Source of the DNA: Ahrensia sp.
GTDB lineage: Bacteria; Pseudomonadota; Alphaproteobacteria; Rhizobiales; Rhizobiaceae
Assembly: GCA_028817895.1 (NCBI GenBank)
Contig: JAPPOQ010000012.1
Location: forward strand, 124,001 to 188,000
Direction: 5' to 3'
DNA length: 64,000 bases
Shown piece by piece: positions 46,222-55,839 of this stretch. Under the pieces are notes generated by a model. It was not told the origin of the DNA. It did not search any database and was given only the letters and a program-made list of their open reading frames with translations. Within the stretch, counting starts at the first letter, position 1; each line of letters starts with the position of its first letter. The translations under genes were made by a program, and so were the position numbers.

Positions 46222-48189
46222 TTGGGCGGAAAGACGAACCGCGTGCCCACCCTCGGCGTCTGCTACTACCCCGAACACTGGCCGCGCGACATGTGGGCCG
46301 ACGATGCCGCGCGTATGGTGGAAGCGGGCATCTCGCTCGTGCGCATCGCGGAATTTGCCTGGAGCCGGTTAGAACCTGCGCGGGACGAATTGCAGTTTGA
46401 CTGGCTGGATGAAGCGATCGACATTCTCGGCAAAGCTGGGCTGAAGATCATCCTGTGCACGCCGACCGCAACACCACCCAAATGGCTGGTGGACGAAATG
46501 CCAGACATGTTGGCTGTGAATGCGCAGGGCCAGACACGGCATTTCGGTTCGCGTCGTCACTACTCTTTCTCTCATGCAGGCTATCGTGACGAATGTCGCC
46601 GCATCACCACCATTCTGGCCAAACGATATGGACGCAACGATCACGTCGTCGCCTGGCAGACAGACAATGAATATGGCTGCCATGACACAACGGTGAGCTA
46701 TTGCGACGCAGCACGCTCCGGCTTTCGCGACTGGCTCGCACGGCGCTACCAGTCTCCGGATGCGCTGAACCGCGCCTGGGGAAATGTCTTCTGGTCGATG
46801 GAGGTGACCGACTTCGCGCAGATCGATCTGCCCAATCTCACCGTGACCGAGGCCAATCCTGCACACCGGCTGGACTTCGCCCGCTACACATCCGAACGGG
46901 TGGTCGACTTCAACAAGGCGCAGGTCTCGATTCTGCGAAAGCACGCGCCGGGTCGCGATATCGTTCACAACTTCATGGGTCGCACGCTTGATTTCGACCA
47001 TTTTGACGTTGCCGCGGACCTCGATGTTGCGAGCTGGGACTCCTATCCGATCGGCTTCCTGGAGCAGTTCGGGCGCGATGAGGCCTGGAAGAACTGGTAT
47101 ATGCGCGCCGGTGATCCGGACTTTCAGGCCTTCCATCACGATCTGTATCGTGGTTGCGGGCGCGGGCGTTTGTGGGTCATGGAACAGCAGCCCGGGCCTG
47201 TGAACTGGGCGCCGTGGAACCCTGATCCGCATCCCGGCATGGTCCAGCTCTGGTCGCATGAAGCCTTCGCTCATGGTGCCGAAGTGGTCAGCTATTTTCG
47301 GTGGCGGCAGGCGCCGTTCGCGCAGGAGCAAATGCACACGGGGCTGAACAGACCCGACAATTCGCCCGATCGCGGCTTGGACGAAGCCATGCAGGTCTCT
47401 CGCGAGATCGCCGATCTTCCACCTGCCGCCGCCCAAAAAGCCCGGATCGCGTTGCTTTTCGACTACCCTTCGATCTGGGCGACCGACATTCAGCCGCAAG
47501 GCGCTGACTTTGACGCCTTCGCCCATATCTTTGGCTGGTACGGCGCGTTGCGCAGACTTGGCCAGTCCATCGATATCGTCCCGGCTGATGCCAATTTTGA
47601 CGGCTACAGCGCGATCATCGTGCCGCATCTGCCCATGATGAGCGAAAGCACAATGGAGACGCTCGCAGAAAGCGGAGCGCAGATTGTGTTCGGACCGCGA
47701 ACGGGATCACGGACTACGAACCACGCGATTCCTGACAACCTGCCTCCCGGACCGCTGCAGCACCACTTGCCGATCAGGGTACAACGCGTCGAGAGCCTGC
47801 GGCCCGGCGCACTCGTTGAGTCGCATCACGATGGCGCTATGCAGAGATGGTTTGAGCACCTCGATCTGGGCAACGAAGCTAAAACCGTGGTGAGTGACCG
47901 CGATGATCGCCCGATGGTCGTTGCAAAAGGCAATCTCACCTATTGCGCGGGATGGCCCAATGATCAGCTGGCCGAAAACATCCTGCGGCGTGTTCTGAAG
48001 TCGGCTGGAATGACAGTGGAGCCGACGGGTGACGATCTTCGCATTCGCGATCACATACCTTTGCGGACGATTGTCAATTACGGCCCAAGGCCGCGCGACG
48101 CGTCTCATCTGATCGGAAAGGGTGACACAATTCTGATCGGATCGCGTGAGCTGCCAGTCGCCGGTGTGACGATTATTAAGCGCGCATGA
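46222..48189 (+). CDS. Beta-galactosidase, GH42
   Basis: Cytoplasmic retaining beta-galactosidase of 655 residues. The N-terminus has GVCYYPEHWPRDMWADDAA, the acid/base is E150 (WQTDNEYGCHD) and the nucleophile is E321 (WVMEQQPGPVNWAPWNP), with the C-terminal trimerisation and beta domains present. No signal peptide. The start is probably TTG 46222, or GTG 46243 (MPTLGVCYYP). It follows the ATPase and the two tiny genes, supplying beta-galactoside cleavage to complement the GH36 enzyme. Confidence 0.94.
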   Translation: MGGKTNRVPTLGVCYYPEHWPRDMWADDAARMVEAGISLVRIAEFAWSRLEPARDELQFDWLDEAIDILGKAGLKIILCTPTATPPKWLVDEMPDMLAVNAQGQTRHFGSRRHYSFSHAGYRDECRRITTILAKRYGRNDHVVAWQTDNEYGCHDTTVSYCDAARSGFRDWLARRYQSPDALNRAWGNVFWSMEVTDFAQIDLPNLTVTEANPAHRLDFARYTSERVVDFNKAQVSILRKHAPGRDIVHNFMGRTLDFDHFDVAADLDVASWDSYPIGFLEQFGRDEAWKNWYMRAGDPDFQAFHHDLYRGCGRGRLWVMEQQPGPVNWAPWNPDPHPGMVQLWSHEAFAHGAEVVSYFRWRQAPFAQEQMHTGLNRPDNSPDRGLDEAMQVSREIADLPPAAAQKARIALLFDYPSIWATDIQPQGADFDAFAHIFGWYGALRRLGQSIDIVPADANFDGYSAIIVPHLPMMSESTMETLAESGAQIVFGPRTGSRTTNHAIPDNLPPGPLQHHLPIRVQRVESLRPGALVESHHDGAMQRWFEHLDLGNEAKTVVSDRDDRPMVVAKGNLTYCAGWPNDQLAENILRRVLKSAGMTVEPTGDDLRIRDHIPLRTIVNYGPRPRDASHLIGKGDTILIGSRELPVAGVTIIKRA

Positions 48190-48255
48190 CCAGAGGCCAT
48201 CAATATCCGGTTTTGAGACAGCTTTAACTGGACGAGGTTTGTTCGATGCTCTTGA

Positions 48256-49032
48256 ATGGAAAATGTTCAAGAGCAGAGAGTGCAAGTGGCAATAGTTCCG
48301 TTGGCGAATTGGCTTCAAATAGCAGTAGTGGCTTTGGCGATTGCACTTTTGGGTAGCAAGACCCTTGCCGCGGACATCGACTGGTCTTTTGCCGACAATC
48401 CGCATCCAGAGTTCCTTGAACTGCGGGAAAGCCAGCAATCGACCTTTCTGGACACTTTTGGAAAGTACCGCGAGTTCAGCTTCTCTCGATATTGCCGCGA
48501 GATCTTAAGGGTTCAATATAAGTTCTATAATGAACACTACCCTGCCTTTTCGCAGGTTGGCGATGCGCAAACACGCCATAAGGCATGGAAAGAATATGTG
48601 GTGGAAAGCCGGAAGACCTCGCCAGGTTGTGTGGTGACGCTAACGTCAAACGAACTGGAAAACATGAGGAACTGGCCGACGGAAGCTGACCTGTTCTATT
48701 GCGGTCGTTTCTCAAGACTTGCGCGCACTGAACACGAAGCTCACTTTGTCAGACTGGTTCAGGAAATGAAAACCTATGCCAAGTTGGGAGACACGTCCGC
48801 TTATCAGAAGCTTGCTGCTTCTGTACCGGCGGGGCATCCTATTCGACTTAACCCTGATGTCAGCTATTTCTTGGGCAAGTCGTTGGGGAAAATCAGATAT
48901 CTGGAGCCCTACGCAGACACCAGCCATCTTGACCCAAAACTGAGCGACGAGAAAAGACAATTCCTCGACGAGGCCGTCGAGCGTGACGACTTCGCGTCGG
49001 TGCTGGAAAGCACTCCGCCTTGTCAGAACTAG
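48256..49032 (+). CDS. Secreted protein of unknown function, paralogue A
   Basis: Protein of 258 residues with a signal peptide (about 1-39, cleavage near TLAAD). The mature part starts DIDWSFADNPHPEF. Four cysteines match those of the second copy at 49561: RYCREI, GCVVTL, FYCGRF and the C-terminal PPCQN, which suggests two disulfides in the periplasm. The C-terminal block DPKLSDEKRQFLDEAVERDD is nearly identical in both copies. No known family recognised. A GTG at 48280 is an alternative start. Confidence 0.7.
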   Translation: MENVQEQRVQVAIVPLANWLQIAVVALAIALLGSKTLAADIDWSFADNPHPEFLELRESQQSTFLDTFGKYREFSFSRYCREILRVQYKFYNEHYPAFSQVGDAQTRHKAWKEYVVESRKTSPGCVVTLTSNELENMRNWPTEADLFYCGRFSRLARTEHEAHFVRLVQEMKTYAKLGDTSAYQKLAASVPAGHPIRLNPDVSYFLGKSLGKIRYLEPYADTSHLDPKLSDEKRQFLDEAVERDDFASVLESTPPCQN

Positions 49033-49080
49033 CCCAATACGGCCCGCAATTCGGTTTCGAAATGATGTGATTGATTGCAA

Positions 49081-49494
49081 CTAAATGACACAATTGAGCC
49101 GTGTTATTTGTCTGGCATTCTCTTCCAGTCTCGTCTGCAACTGACTACGCACACTCTGGAGATGTTCAGCATCATGAACCAGTGTAGAAAGCCGTTTCTG
49201 AAGGCGGTGCATGGTGCTTCGTATTTGTGCGAGTTCTACTTCAGACTTCGCGAGAGACAGGCCAGCCGCAATTCCGACAGGCCCAGGTATTGCGGCGAGC
49301 AAGCTTTCCTTCCCTATCCGAAGTTTCAGGGCTCGTCTTTGCTTTTGCCGATTGCGAATCTGCTCACGCACTCCTTCACTTCTCCGCCAAATTCGATTGC
49401 TCCGTCCTGAGATCTGCCTGATTTCCTCTTGCATTGCGCGGTCGTTCTGGCGAAGCTCGCGGCAGCGGAGCCCGTCCAATTCTTGATTTGACAT
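49081..49494 (-). CDS. Coiled-coil protein of unknown function
   Basis: A 137-residue protein rich in Gln, Arg, Glu and Leu. A short glycine/alanine segment, LAAIPGPVGIAAGLSLAKSE, lies between two coiled-coil stretches (about 13-60 and 85-130). The start ATG 49494 is preceded by GAGGAC 8 nt upstream; the longer in-frame ORF to 49674 is antisense to paralogue B. It lies between the two secreted paralogues in the opposite direction. The hydrophobic centre might insert in the membrane as a hairpin. Confidence 0.6.
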   Translation of the reverse strand: MSNQELDGLRCRELRQNDRAMQEEIRQISGRSNRIWRRSEGVREQIRNRQKQRRALKLRIGKESLLAAIPGPVGIAAGLSLAKSEVELAQIRSTMHRLQKRLSTLVHDAEHLQSVRSQLQTRLEENARQITRLNCVI

Positions 49495-49560
49495 GATGAA
49501 TGTCCTCAAAATCTTCGGAGAAAACATAGTTGAAGAGTTGAGCAAGAGGATAAGTTGTCG

Positions 49561-50304
49561 GTGAACGACCTGTTTAGATGGTTGCAGTTGGCAGGTCTTG
49601 CGGTTGCTACCAGCCTGGCGTCCAGCGCTACGTTGGCCGCGGATATCGACTGGTCTTTTGCCGACCATCCGCATCCAGGGATGTTTGAGTTTACGTCAGG
49701 CGAATTGGCCAAGATCGAAACCGTGGAACCCGAAAAAGACCTCTCGGATGACGAGCGATATTGCTCGCAGATCGTGCCGGTTCACTATCAAATCTACAAC
49801 GAGCGCTACCCAGACTACTCCAGCTCGGGAGAAGAGCAGGCACGTTGGCAAGCGTGGAAAAACCACACCGTCAGGGACAAAAAGGACCCAGCGTCATACT
49901 GCGTTGTTTTCAATGCGGCTGCCAAACTTCAGGATCTTGGAATTTGGCCCCTCGATCAAAAGCTGATCTTTTGCGGTCGGTATCTTCGTTCACCGGAAAA
50001 CCCGCACGAAAGCGCGCTCATCGATGCGATTGACGAGGTGGTGACCTATGCCAAGCTGGGAGATTCCCTCGCAACGACCATCCTCTTCTGGGGGCACAAG
50101 TCAACTGGGGCGATCCAGTTGAACCCGGATGTCGAGTATTACGTAAGGAAGTCGATGCGAGAAAGCCGGCTTGCGAACTTGCTCACTGACACCAGCCATA
50201 TCGACCCAAAACTGAGCGACGAAAAGAGAGACTTCCTCGATCAGGCGGTCGAGCGTGACGACTTCGCCTCAGTGCTGGAAAACACTCCGCCTTGTGCGCA
50301 ATGA
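49561..50304 (+). CDS. Secreted protein of unknown function, paralogue B
   Basis: A 247-residue paralogue of the product at 48256, with a signal peptide (cleavage near ATLAAD) and mature start DIDWSFADHPHPGM. Conserved cysteines are in RYCSQI, SYCVVF, IFCGRY and PPCAQ. The DNA of the N-terminal and C-terminal blocks is much more alike than the middle, suggesting local gene conversion or strong selection. The GTG at 49561 has GAGGA 10 nt upstream; a TTG at 49555 is the alternative. It ends 13 bp from the convergent GIY-YIG-like gene. Confidence 0.7.
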   Translation: MNDLFRWLQLAGLAVATSLASSATLAADIDWSFADHPHPGMFEFTSGELAKIETVEPEKDLSDDERYCSQIVPVHYQIYNERYPDYSSSGEEQARWQAWKNHTVRDKKDPASYCVVFNAAAKLQDLGIWPLDQKLIFCGRYLRSPENPHESALIDAIDEVVTYAKLGDSLATTILFWGHKSTGAIQLNPDVEYYVRKSMRESRLANLLTDTSHIDPKLSDEKRDFLDQAVERDDFASVLENTPPCAQ

Positions 50305-50317
50305 ACTTTCCGCGCCA

Positions 50318-50920
50318 TCAGAACGCGACATCGCCCGTGACTTTCGGGATGACGGGTGCGAGCGCTTCATGCAGGCGCGTTTCCCATTCCTCGCGACCCG
50401 CGCGTGCTTTTGGAACCGGGTTGATAAAGTCAAACAGGGACCATAGCGGTTCGACGCCATAGCGCGGCAGGCCCCGGGCCGAACGAATACCCTTGCGATG
50501 CTCCGCGCAACGCGTTGCGACCGGTTTACCTGTCGACCCCACATAGGCGCCATACAGACCGTTTTCTGCGCTATAACCCCAGCGCAACATGACATAGACA
50601 TGCGCGCCAAGCCGTCCCGACTTCTGCTGCGCCAACACCTGCGGTGTGAACACGTCGCGCACCCGCTCGCCCGCCTCTTCCAGCCAGGGGATCGGCTCAT
50701 AGCCAGCGTCAGCGAATTTCATGGAGGCGGCAAGGTCCGCCTGCCTGCCTCTCAATTCGGCCAAGGCAAGCGTGGCGAGTTCCAGCGACGGCGGATCGCC
50801 GGACAGCCAACCGCCGATGACCGCAGTCATCTGCTGGTCCGTCCAATTGCGAAACGGCTTTGGATGCGCGTAGTTGATCCCGGGAAACGGCGCGTAGCGC
50901 CCGACAGCGAATTGCTTCAT
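50318..50920 (-). CDS. Protein with a GIY-YIG-like segment
   Basis: Protein of 200 residues. The part at about 108-140 reads VYVMLRWGYSAENGLYGAYV then GSTGKPVATRCAEHRKGI, which resembles GIY-YIG nuclease motifs (GxY...YVGST...R...H). The usual catalytic Glu further on may be in the LFDFINPVPKARAGREEWE part. The N-terminus WTDQQMTAVIGGWLSGDPPS is not familiar. It follows deoA with a 4-bp gap. A nuclease role is only suggested. Confidence 0.55.
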   Translation of the reverse strand: MKQFAVGRYAPFPGINYAHPKPFRNWTDQQMTAVIGGWLSGDPPSLELATLALAELRGRQADLAASMKFADAGYEPIPWLEEAGERVRDVFTPQVLAQQKSGRLGAHVYVMLRWGYSAENGLYGAYVGSTGKPVATRCAEHRKGIRSARGLPRYGVEPLWSLFDFINPVPKARAGREEWETRLHEALAPVIPKVTGDVAF

Positions 50921-50924
50921 CGTA

Positions 50925-52268
50925 TCACGACGTCGCGGTGACGCGTTCGATCACCGCCGGCCCTTCTTCCACAGACCGCGCATCGCCAAAGCGATAGGCC
51001 GCGCGCAAAGACGAAGCCGCCTGTTCGGCTGCAGCGTCATCGCGGGCATGGACCATGGCGAGCGGTTGATCGGCATCGATGCCGTCGCCAATGCGCGCCA
51101 GATCGGTAAAGCCCACCACCGGATCAACCGCATCAGCTGCGCGCACGCGTCCCCCGCCCAAAGCGACCACCGCCACACCGACCGAACGGGTGTCGATACC
51201 CGTCACGATGCCGTCCGTTTCGGCGAAGACGGGCCGCACGACGGGAGCGGCTTCCAAATACCTTTCCGGTTTCTCCAGAAGGTCGGACGGTCCACCCAGT
51301 TCGCGCACCATCTTGGCGAATTTCTGCGCCGCTGCTCCGCTTGAGAAGGCTTCCTCCATCTTGGCCGCGCCGTCTTTTGCGGCCGCTGCAAGACCTCCGC
51401 TCACCAGCATCTCGGCGCCCAAAGCCACGGTGACATCCCAAAGTCGCGCATCCACGCTGCGACCGGTGAGAAAGTCGATGCAGTTCATCACCTCTACTGC
51501 GTTTCCGGCAGCACTTGCCAGCGGCTGATTCATATCGGTGAGCAAAGCGGTTGTAGGCAAACCCGCACCATTCGCCACCTCCACCAGCGACACGGCAAGT
51601 TCACGCGCCTTGTCGATATCATCCATAAACGCGCCATTGCCGCATTTGACATCAAGCACCAGCCCGCCCAGCCCGGCCGCCAGCTTTTTGGAGAGGATCG
51701 AGGCCGTGATCAGCGGCACGCTCTCCACCGTCGCCGTGACGTCGCGAATGCCGTAAAAGCGCTTGTCAGCGGGTGCGAGATTGGCCGTCTGCCCGATGAT
51801 GGCACAGCCCACCGATTTCGTGACCTTGCGAAACAGCGCGCTGTTGGGCTGCGTCGTGTAACCGGGAATGGAATCAAACTTGTCCAGCGTTCCGCCGGTG
51901 TGACCAAGCCCCCGTCCCGAGATCATCGGCACGAACCCGCCGCAAGCGGCAATGGCAGGCGCCAGCATCAGGGAGACATTGTCGCCCACCCCGCCGGTGG
52001 AATGCTTGTCCAGCACCGGTCCGTCGAGATCGGACCAGTCCAGCACATCGCCGCTGTCGCGCATATTGACGGTAAGCGCCACAGCCTCGTCGCGGTTCAT
52101 TCCCTGAAAGAAAACCGCCATGGCGAGGGCAGCAACCTGACCTTCGCTGATGCTGTCATCGGTGATGCCCCGCACGAAATCCGAAATCTCGTCTGCGGTG
52201 AGTGCCACCCCGTCACGCTTTCGTCTGATGACTTCTTGCGGAAGACGCTTCGTCGTCACTGCCGTCAC
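50925..52268 (-). CDS. deoA: Thymidine phosphorylase
   Basis: Homodimeric pyrimidine-nucleoside phosphorylase of 447 residues that splits thymidine to thymine and 2-deoxyribose 1-phosphate. Key blocks are [17 protein letters not shown] (phosphate site) and the family signature [20 protein letters not shown], in which the last conserved Glu is replaced by Asp. The C-terminal domain has [17 protein letters not shown]. Length and residues point to DeoA. It shares the promoter region with the divergent AtuA-like gene. Confidence 0.95.
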   Translation of the reverse strand: MTAVTTKRLPQEVIRRKRDGVALTADEISDFVRGITDDSISEGQVAALAMAVFFQGMNRDEAVALTVNMRDSGDVLDWSDLDGPVLDKHSTGGVGDNVSLMLAPAIAACGGFVPMISGRGLGHTGGTLDKFDSIPGYTTQPNSALFRKVTKSVGCAIIGQTANLAPADKRFYGIRDVTATVESVPLITASILSKKLAAGLGGLVLDVKCGNGAFMDDIDKARELAVSLVEVANGAGLPTTALLTDMNQPLASAAGNAVEVMNCIDFLTGRSVDARLWDVTVALGAEMLVSGGLAAAAKDGAAKMEEAFSSGAAAQKFAKMVRELGGPSDLLEKPERYLEAAPVVRPVFAETDGIVTGIDTRSVGVAVVALGGGRVRAADAVDPVVGFTDLARIGDGIDADQPLAMVHARDDAAAEQAASSLRAAYRFGDARSVEEGPAVIERVTATS

Positions 52269-52337
52269 CCCAAAAATGATTTGGCGCGACTATAAGGGAG
52301 CGGGATGCGAAATGGGAACAAGGGACCGATTTGCCTC

Positions 52338-52351
52338 GGAGTGTTCACTCC
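52338..52351. promoter_or_regulatory. Inverted repeat GGAGTG-TT-CACTCC between deoA and the AtuA-like gene
   Basis: Perfect 6-bp arms with a 2-nt spacer in the 144-bp divergent promoter region. It is a candidate operator for the carboxylase operon (TetR-type regulators often control such genes), but there is only one site and no regulator gene nearby. Confidence 0.3.
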
Positions 52352-52412
52352 TGCCTATTTCGCTGAATGCTTCAAAGGTCTAAATCGGACGCAAGTTTGA
52401 AATGAACGCGTC

Positions 52413-54218
52413 GTGTCGATGAACACAGCAAAGAGCATCACAATTGGCGGGGCGAGCGGTTATTGGGGCGAGGCATCCCACGCTACGGCACAATTGCTGC
52501 GCACCGAACAGCTCGACTTCTTGGTCTATGATTATCTGGCCGAAATCACCATGTCGATCATGGCGCGCGCGCGCGTCAAGGATCCGCAAGCCGGGTTCGC
52601 CGCCGATTTTGTGAGCGCCGCCCTTGCTCCCAATCTGAAAGCGATTGCAGAGCGCGGCATCAAGGTCATTTCCAATGCCGGTGGAGTCAATCCGAAAGCT
52701 TGCTCCGATGCTGTCCGCGCCCTGCTTTCAAAGCATGGCCTCAATCTGAGGGTCGCAACCATCACGGGTGATGACGTGTTGGGTGAACTCGCTGAGGCGA
52801 CCGAAACCGTCGACATGTTTTGCGGCGCGCCCTTTCCGCCGGCAGAGTCCTTGCTGTCGGCCAATGCCTATCTTGGTGCATTTCCAATTGCCAAGGCACT
52901 CGACGAGGGTGCTGACATCGTCATCACCGGGCGTTGCGTAGACAGCGCCGTGGCCTTGGCTGCCTGCATTCACAGCTTCGGCTGGCAGGTTGACGATTTC
53001 GACCGTCTTGCCGCCGGATCGCTTGCCGGACATTTGATCGAATGCGGCCCGCAGGCGACGGGCGGCAATTTCACAGACTGGCGCGACGCCGGGCCGCTGG
53101 CAGACATCGGCTACCCACTCGCAACCATCGAGAGCGAAGGCACCTGTATCCTGTCGAAACCGCCGGAAACGACTGGTACTGTGACGCCGCTCACAGTCGG
53201 CGAACAGATGCTCTACGAAATCGGAGACCCTGCCGCCTACGCCCTGCCCGATGTTGCTTGTGACTTTCGGGATGTGACGCTGGAGCAAAGCGGAGACAAT
53301 GAGGTTACCGTTCGTGGAGTTCGAGGACGCGCACCGTCTGCGCAGTACAAGGTCAGCGCCACGGCCATGGATGGCTATCGTGCCGGACAGACCTTTTTGA
53401 TCAACGGCTTTGATGCACGCAGCCGCGCGGAGAGCCTCGCGCAAGCGATCATCGATCGCGCCCGGGCGAGATTGCGTGCCGTCAACGCTGCGGACTTCAC
53501 CGAGATCAGCACCGAGGTCTTCGGCTCTTATGAACGCGGCTATGGAGAAGTGATGTTGAAGCTTGCCGTGCGCCATGATGATGCGAGCGCGGTCGGCATT
53601 TTCTTGAAGGAGATGGCGGGCATGGGGCTTGCCACTCCGGCTGGCATGAGCATCTTCACCGCGGGAGGGCGGCCCAAACCCTCTCCCGTGGTGCGGCTTT
53701 GGTCTTGCTTGATCGACAAAGAAAAGGTGACGCCAAGATTGTCATTTGACGACGGCGACGGTGCGGCCGTTCAACTTGCTCTTAGTGTTGAGTCGGAGAC
53801 GCACGCAATCGAGACGGTGGACCAACCCGAACCGGCCGAACCTTCTTCGGACATGATCGGTGTTCCGCTGATCGCCCTGGCCGTCGCGCGGTCCGGCGAC
53901 AAGGGGGACAAGGCCAATATTGGCGTGATGGCAAGGGACGCAAAATACCTGCCCTATATCTGGCAGGCGCTCTCGCCTGAAGCGGTTTCAGCGCATTTCG
54001 CGCTTGAACTGGAAGGCGCACAAGATCGCGTCGAGCGCTTTTATTTGCCGGGCAGCCATGCCATCAATCTGCTTTTAGACCGGGCACTCGGTGGTGGGGG
54101 GATTGCAAGTTTGAGGCAGGATGCACAAGGCAAAGGCTTTGGCCAGAAGGCGCTGGCCATGCCGGTTTCGATCCCCGTCCGGTTGGCACAAGAGCTTGAT
54201 CTGGAGCGGTTTGCGTGA
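52413..54218 (+). CDS. AtuA-like acyclic terpene utilisation family protein (DUF1446)
   Basis: Cytoplasmic protein of 601 residues with the AtuA domain (DUF1446, about 8-450; TIGGASGYWGEASHATAQL, AEITMSIMARARVKDPQAG, GRCVDSAVALAACIHSFGW) and a C-terminal ferredoxin-fold part (about 490-595; LIALAVARSGDKGDKANIGV). In Pseudomonas, atuA is needed for citronellol and geraniol breakdown but the reaction is unknown. It heads an operon with both carboxylase subunits and overlaps the next gene by 4 bp. Start GTG 52413 or ATG 52419. Confidence 0.88.
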   Translation: MSMNTAKSITIGGASGYWGEASHATAQLLRTEQLDFLVYDYLAEITMSIMARARVKDPQAGFAADFVSAALAPNLKAIAERGIKVISNAGGVNPKACSDAVRALLSKHGLNLRVATITGDDVLGELAEATETVDMFCGAPFPPAESLLSANAYLGAFPIAKALDEGADIVITGRCVDSAVALAACIHSFGWQVDDFDRLAAGSLAGHLIECGPQATGGNFTDWRDAGPLADIGYPLATIESEGTCILSKPPETTGTVTPLTVGEQMLYEIGDPAAYALPDVACDFRDVTLEQSGDNEVTVRGVRGRAPSAQYKVSATAMDGYRAGQTFLINGFDARSRAESLAQAIIDRARARLRAVNAADFTEISTEVFGSYERGYGEVMLKLAVRHDDASAVGIFLKEMAGMGLATPAGMSIFTAGGRPKPSPVVRLWSCLIDKEKVTPRLSFDDGDGAAVQLALSVESETHAIETVDQPEPAEPSSDMIGVPLIALAVARSGDKGDKANIGVMARDAKYLPYIWQALSPEAVSAHFALELEGAQDRVERFYLPGSHAINLLLDRALGGGGIASLRQDAQGKGFGQKALAMPVSIPVRLAQELDLERFA

Positions 54219-55837
54219 GTGTGTTTCGCTCAAAAATCGTGACGGGATCGGAGACTTTTGCCGAAAATCGAGCGGCCATGCTGACTCTGGTGGATCAACT
54301 GCGCAGTTATGAAGCGCGAGCCGAGCAGCTTTCGGAAAAACGTCGGCCCCGTTTTGAGGAACGCGGACAACTCACACCGCGCGAAAGGCTGGCCCGGCTG
54401 CTTGATCCCGGCATGCCCTTTCTCGCTCTTCACACGATGGCGAATTTTCTTGCCGAAGATCCCGACATCGAAACAAGCGTTCCCGGCGCATCTTTGATCA
54501 CAGGCATCGGCTTTGTTGGCGGCGTGCGCTCGCTGGTCTGGGTGGATGACAGCGGCATCCGCGCAGGTGCGATGACCGATATGGGCATGCCGGCAGTTCT
54601 GTCGATCCAAAACATCGCCAAGCGCCAAAGACTGCCGCTCATTCATTGCGTGGAATCGGCCGGGGCCAATCTCGTTGCCTATAAGGTGCAATTGTGGTCT
54701 GAGGCTGGGGCGGTATTTCGCAATCTGGCGCAGCTTTCCGCCATGGGCATTCCAACGCTTGCAGTCTTGCACGGCCCCTCCACAGCTGGTGGAGCCTACA
54801 TGCCGGGGCTTTCAGACTATGTGGTCGGCATCAAGAAAAACGGCATGGCGGCCCTGGCGGGAGCAGCGCTGACCCAGGCGGCGACCGGCGAAACCTCAAC
54901 CGATGCCGAACTTGGCGGGGCGGAAATGCATGCGACAACGTCGGGGGTGGTGGAGTATCTCGCTGAGGACGATGCCGAAGGTTTGGCGACGGCACGGCGC
55001 GTCTTTGCCGGGCTGAACTGGAATGACGGTCTACCCGCTTTGCCACAGCGTTCCTTCGCCGAACCGATTTACGACCCGGATGAGATCGCCGGTGTCGTAC
55101 CAGCCGACAACACCATTCCCTATGATGTGCGCGAAGTCGTGGCGAGGCTGGTTGATGGATCGGACTTTGAAGATTTCAAGTCGCGCTACGGCGTCTCCAC
55201 CGTGTGCATACAGGCCAGTGTCTACGGTCAGGCAGTTGGCATCCTGGGCAACAATGGCCCTATCGACATTGCGGGCGCCACCAAGGCGGCGCAGTTCCTC
55301 CAATTGTGCGATCAGGCGGGAAAGCCGGTGATCTTTCTGCACAACACGACTGGCTATATGGTGGGCAAGGAAACCGAGCAGGCCGGGATGATCAAGCACG
55401 GCTCGAAGATGATTCAGGCCGTCTCCAATCTGCGCGTTCCCAAACTCGCCTTCCACATCGGCAACAGCTATGGCGCTGGCAATTACGGCATGTGCGGCTG
55501 GGCCTATGAACCTGACTTTCTGTTCTCCTGGCCCAATTCCACCACCGGCGTGATGGGCGGGGCGCAGGCCGCCAAAACGATGAGTCAGGTGGCGATTGCC
55601 GGAGCAAAGCGCAAAGGTGTCGACCCGGATATGGCTACAATCGCAAAGCAGGAAGCGACCATTCGGGACATCTTCGACCGGCAGGCATCGGCCTGGTATA
55701 CGTCCGGTCAGGTTCTCGATCACGGTATCATTGATCCGCGAGATACACGTCGCGTCATCGGCTTCGTATTGGAAACGATTCTAGAGGCTCGCAATCGCAC
55801 TTTGCGGCCAAATGCATTCGGCGTTGCCAGGATGTGA
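54215..55837 (+). CDS. Acyl-CoA carboxylase beta (carboxyltransferase) subunit
   Basis: Carboxyltransferase subunit of 540 residues, related to methylcrotonyl- and geranyl-CoA carboxylases. It has the N-terminal crotonase fold with LTPRERLARLLDPGMPF and HGPSTAGGAYMPGLSDYVVG, and the C-terminal half with VYGQAVGILGNNGPIDIAGA and IGNSYGAGNYGMCGWAYEP. The stretch AALAGAALTQAATGETSTDA replaces the FLGGPPLVKAATGE of methylcrotonyl enzymes, so the substrate is probably different. GTG start overlaps the AtuA-like gene. It would work with the biotin-carrying alpha subunit at 56664. Confidence 0.88.
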   Translation: MSVFRSKIVTGSETFAENRAAMLTLVDQLRSYEARAEQLSEKRRPRFEERGQLTPRERLARLLDPGMPFLALHTMANFLAEDPDIETSVPGASLITGIGFVGGVRSLVWVDDSGIRAGAMTDMGMPAVLSIQNIAKRQRLPLIHCVESAGANLVAYKVQLWSEAGAVFRNLAQLSAMGIPTLAVLHGPSTAGGAYMPGLSDYVVGIKKNGMAALAGAALTQAATGETSTDAELGGAEMHATTSGVVEYLAEDDAEGLATARRVFAGLNWNDGLPALPQRSFAEPIYDPDEIAGVVPADNTIPYDVREVVARLVDGSDFEDFKSRYGVSTVCIQASVYGQAVGILGNNGPIDIAGATKAAQFLQLCDQAGKPVIFLHNTTGYMVGKETEQAGMIKHGSKMIQAVSNLRVPKLAFHIGNSYGAGNYGMCGWAYEPDFLFSWPNSTTGVMGGAQAAKTMSQVAIAGAKRKGVDPDMATIAKQEATIRDIFDRQASAWYTSGQVLDHGIIDPRDTRRVIGFVLETILEARNRTLRPNAFGVARM

Positions 55838-55839
55838 TC

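Noticed and set aside
46369-47628. 419-residue minus-strand frame
   Set aside because: Antisense to the GH42 beta-galactosidase, whose catalytic residues are intact on the other strand.
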